DNA from: Candidatus Poseidoniales archaeon
GTDB lineage: Archaea > Thermoplasmatota > Poseidoniia > Poseidoniales > Thalassarchaeaceae
Direction of reading: 5' to 3'
NCBI GenBank assembly: GCA_028821815.1
Contig: JAPKEY010000078.1
Location: 1-6,867 of the forward strand
DNA: 6,867 bases
Shown: one piece after another, positions 6,330 to 6,867 of the stretch
Layout of the letters: every line of letters starts with the position of its first letter
How positions within the stretch are numbered: the first letter of the stretch is position 1
Translations under genes and position numbers: made by a program
The notes under the pieces: generated by a model
What the model was told of the DNA's origin: nothing
Seen by the model: only the letters and a program-made list of their open reading frames with translations
The model's database searches: none

Positions 6330-6854
6330 TCATTCCTCCAATGTGGCCTTTATGGCCTCTGTTATTCTTGCTTGGCTTGGGAAGTAATCCCATTCCAAAC
6401 TGTGCGGATAGGGTGTGTCCCATCCGGTGACTCTCTGAATCGGTCCTTCAAGATGCCAGAAGCATCGTTCTTGCACCAATGACATTAATTCGGCACCAAA
6501 ACCCGATGTTCTTGGTGCTTCGTGTACGATTACACACCGGCCCGTCTTCTTGACCGAATTTTCAATTGCATCGATATCGAGTGGTACCAAGGTTCGCAAA
6601 TCAATGATTTCGGCGTCAATTCCACTTTTTTCAACCGCTGCACTGGCAACATGGACCATGGTTCCATAACAAAGGATGGTGACATCTTTTCCTTCTCTGA
6701 CGATTTCAGCTTTGCCCAATGGGACGTTGTAGTACTCTTCAGGCACCTCGCCCTTGGGGTGGTTGTCCCATTTGACCATGGCTGCTGTATGGTCTCCATC
6801 AAATGGCCCATTGTAGAGTCGCTTAGGTTCAAATAAAATGACTGGGGCATTACA
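6330..6854 (-). CDS. bkdA2: 2-oxoacid dehydrogenase E1 beta subunit, C-terminal part (branched-chain type)
   Basis: Only the C-terminal half of E1 beta is in view. E1 (alpha2beta2) uses thiamine diphosphate to decarboxylate a 2-oxoacid and reductively acylate the E2 lipoyl group. The open frame reads NAPVILFEPKRLYNGPFDGD, then GEVPEEYYNVPLGKAEIVREG, and then the transketolase C-terminal domain: DVTILCYGTMVHVA, AEIIDLRTLVPLDID, KKTGRCVIVHEAPRTSGFGAE and VTGWDTPYPHSLEWDYFPS, ending ATLEE. The EPKRLYNGPF and GWDTPYPH segments are typical of branched-chain E1 beta (BkdA2 type). The first ATG in the open frame, at 6779, falls inside the conserved domain, so it is not the true start; the gene should continue past the right edge. 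However, the same frame contains TAA at 6855-6857, discussed separately. The TGA at 6330-6332 lies 2 nt before the preferred E2 ATG, and ATG 6333 would overlap it as ATGA. Confidence 0.88.
   Translation of the reverse strand, partial: CNAPVILFEPKRLYNGPFDGDHTAAMVKWDNHPKGEVPEEYYNVPLGKAEIVREGKDVTILCYGTMVHVASAAVEKSGIDAEIIDLRTLVPLDIDAIENSVKKTGRCVIVHEAPRTSGFGAELMSLVQERCFWHLEGPIQRVTGWDTPYPHSLEWDYFPSQARITEAIKATLEE
6334..6339 (-). promoter_or_regulatory. Strong Shine-Dalgarno of E2 inside the E1 beta 3' end
   Basis: GGAGGA on the minus strand lies within the last sense codons of E1 beta (Leu-Glu-Glu). It is 6 nt before ATG 6327, the ideal spacing, and 0 nt before ATG 6333, so it decides the E2 start. 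It is the best ribosome binding site in the window. Confidence 0.7.
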
Positions 6855-6867
6855 TTAAATAGAAGAT
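6855..6867 (-). other. In-frame stop and leftover E1 beta codons at the window edge
   Basis: Reading E1 beta upstream, codons Cys-Asn-Ala-Pro-Val are preceded by TAA (6855-6857) and then by ATT, TCT, TCT (Ile, Ser, Ser) to the edge. In human BCKDH E1 beta, as I recall it, this region is Ser-Cys-Ile-Glu-Asp-Lys-Asn-Pro, so Ser-Ser-Ile falls in register and the stop sits where a Glu/Arg-like residue is expected. This suggests a nonsense change or a read or assembly error rather than the true gene start. Confidence 0.55.

Noticed and set aside
6530..6850. Minus-strand 106-codon open frame starting near the right edge
   Set aside because: It is out of frame with the well-supported E1 beta frame and shows no recognisable protein features.
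6855..6857. Stop codon recoding in E1 beta
   Set aside because: TAA is not the codon used for selenocysteine or pyrrolysine, and no recoding structure is visible; mutation or error is simpler.
1..6867. CRISPR array, tRNA/rRNA, insertion sequence, phage or toxin-antitoxin module
   Set aside because: No spaced direct repeats, cloverleaf sequences, transposase or integrase motifs, or paired small toxin/antitoxin genes were seen on either strand.

Overview
The window carries eight protein genes packed almost without gaps, from a prokaryote with intermediate base composition and a streamlined gene layout. The theme is 2-oxoacid oxidation with lipoyl enzymes. The right half (minus strand, about 3628-6867) holds E1 beta (3' part only), E2 and E3 of a 2-oxoacid dehydrogenase complex. 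The E1 beta C-terminus and the E2 N-terminus resemble branched-chain 2-oxoacid dehydrogenases (BkdA2/BkdB type) more than pyruvate dehydrogenases. E1 alpha and the first half of E1 beta should lie beyond the right edge.

The middle has one plus-strand gene, a small TerB-like helical protein (about 3148-3627). It converges on E3 with stop codons that touch (TAA then TGA), and it diverges from lipB. The left half is a second minus-strand run read in the order lipB (lipoyl/octanoyl transferase), a seven-helix Bax inhibitor-1/YccA-family membrane protein, a PLP-dependent class I/II aminotransferase, and ubiX (flavin prenyltransferase, reaching the left edge). Gaps inside the runs are 2 to 25 nt, which suggests two polycistronic units.

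Working model (inference): the aminotransferase could make 2-oxoacids from amino acids, the E1/E2/E3 complex could convert 2-oxoacids to acyl-CoA and NADH, and LipB would start lipoylation of the E2 lysine (K44). UbiX would serve a UbiD-type decarboxylase not seen here. The membrane protein and the TerB-like protein have no clear place in this scheme.

Organism: no rRNA, tRNA or other taxonomic marker is present. Shine-Dalgarno-like GGAGGA and GGTGAT motifs are visible before some genes, while others lack one. The layout and gene mix would suit an uncultured marine lineage such as Marine Group II Euryarchaeota (Poseidoniales), but a bacterium cannot be excluded; I hold this at about even odds. 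I see no CRISPR array, insertion sequence, phage gene or wholly new system. The oddest points are an in-frame stop in E1 beta close to the right edge, the inverted TerB-like gene inside the lipoyl-enzyme locus, and a G-rich tract between the divergent lipB and TerB-like genes. No stretch longer than 300 bases lacks a gene.
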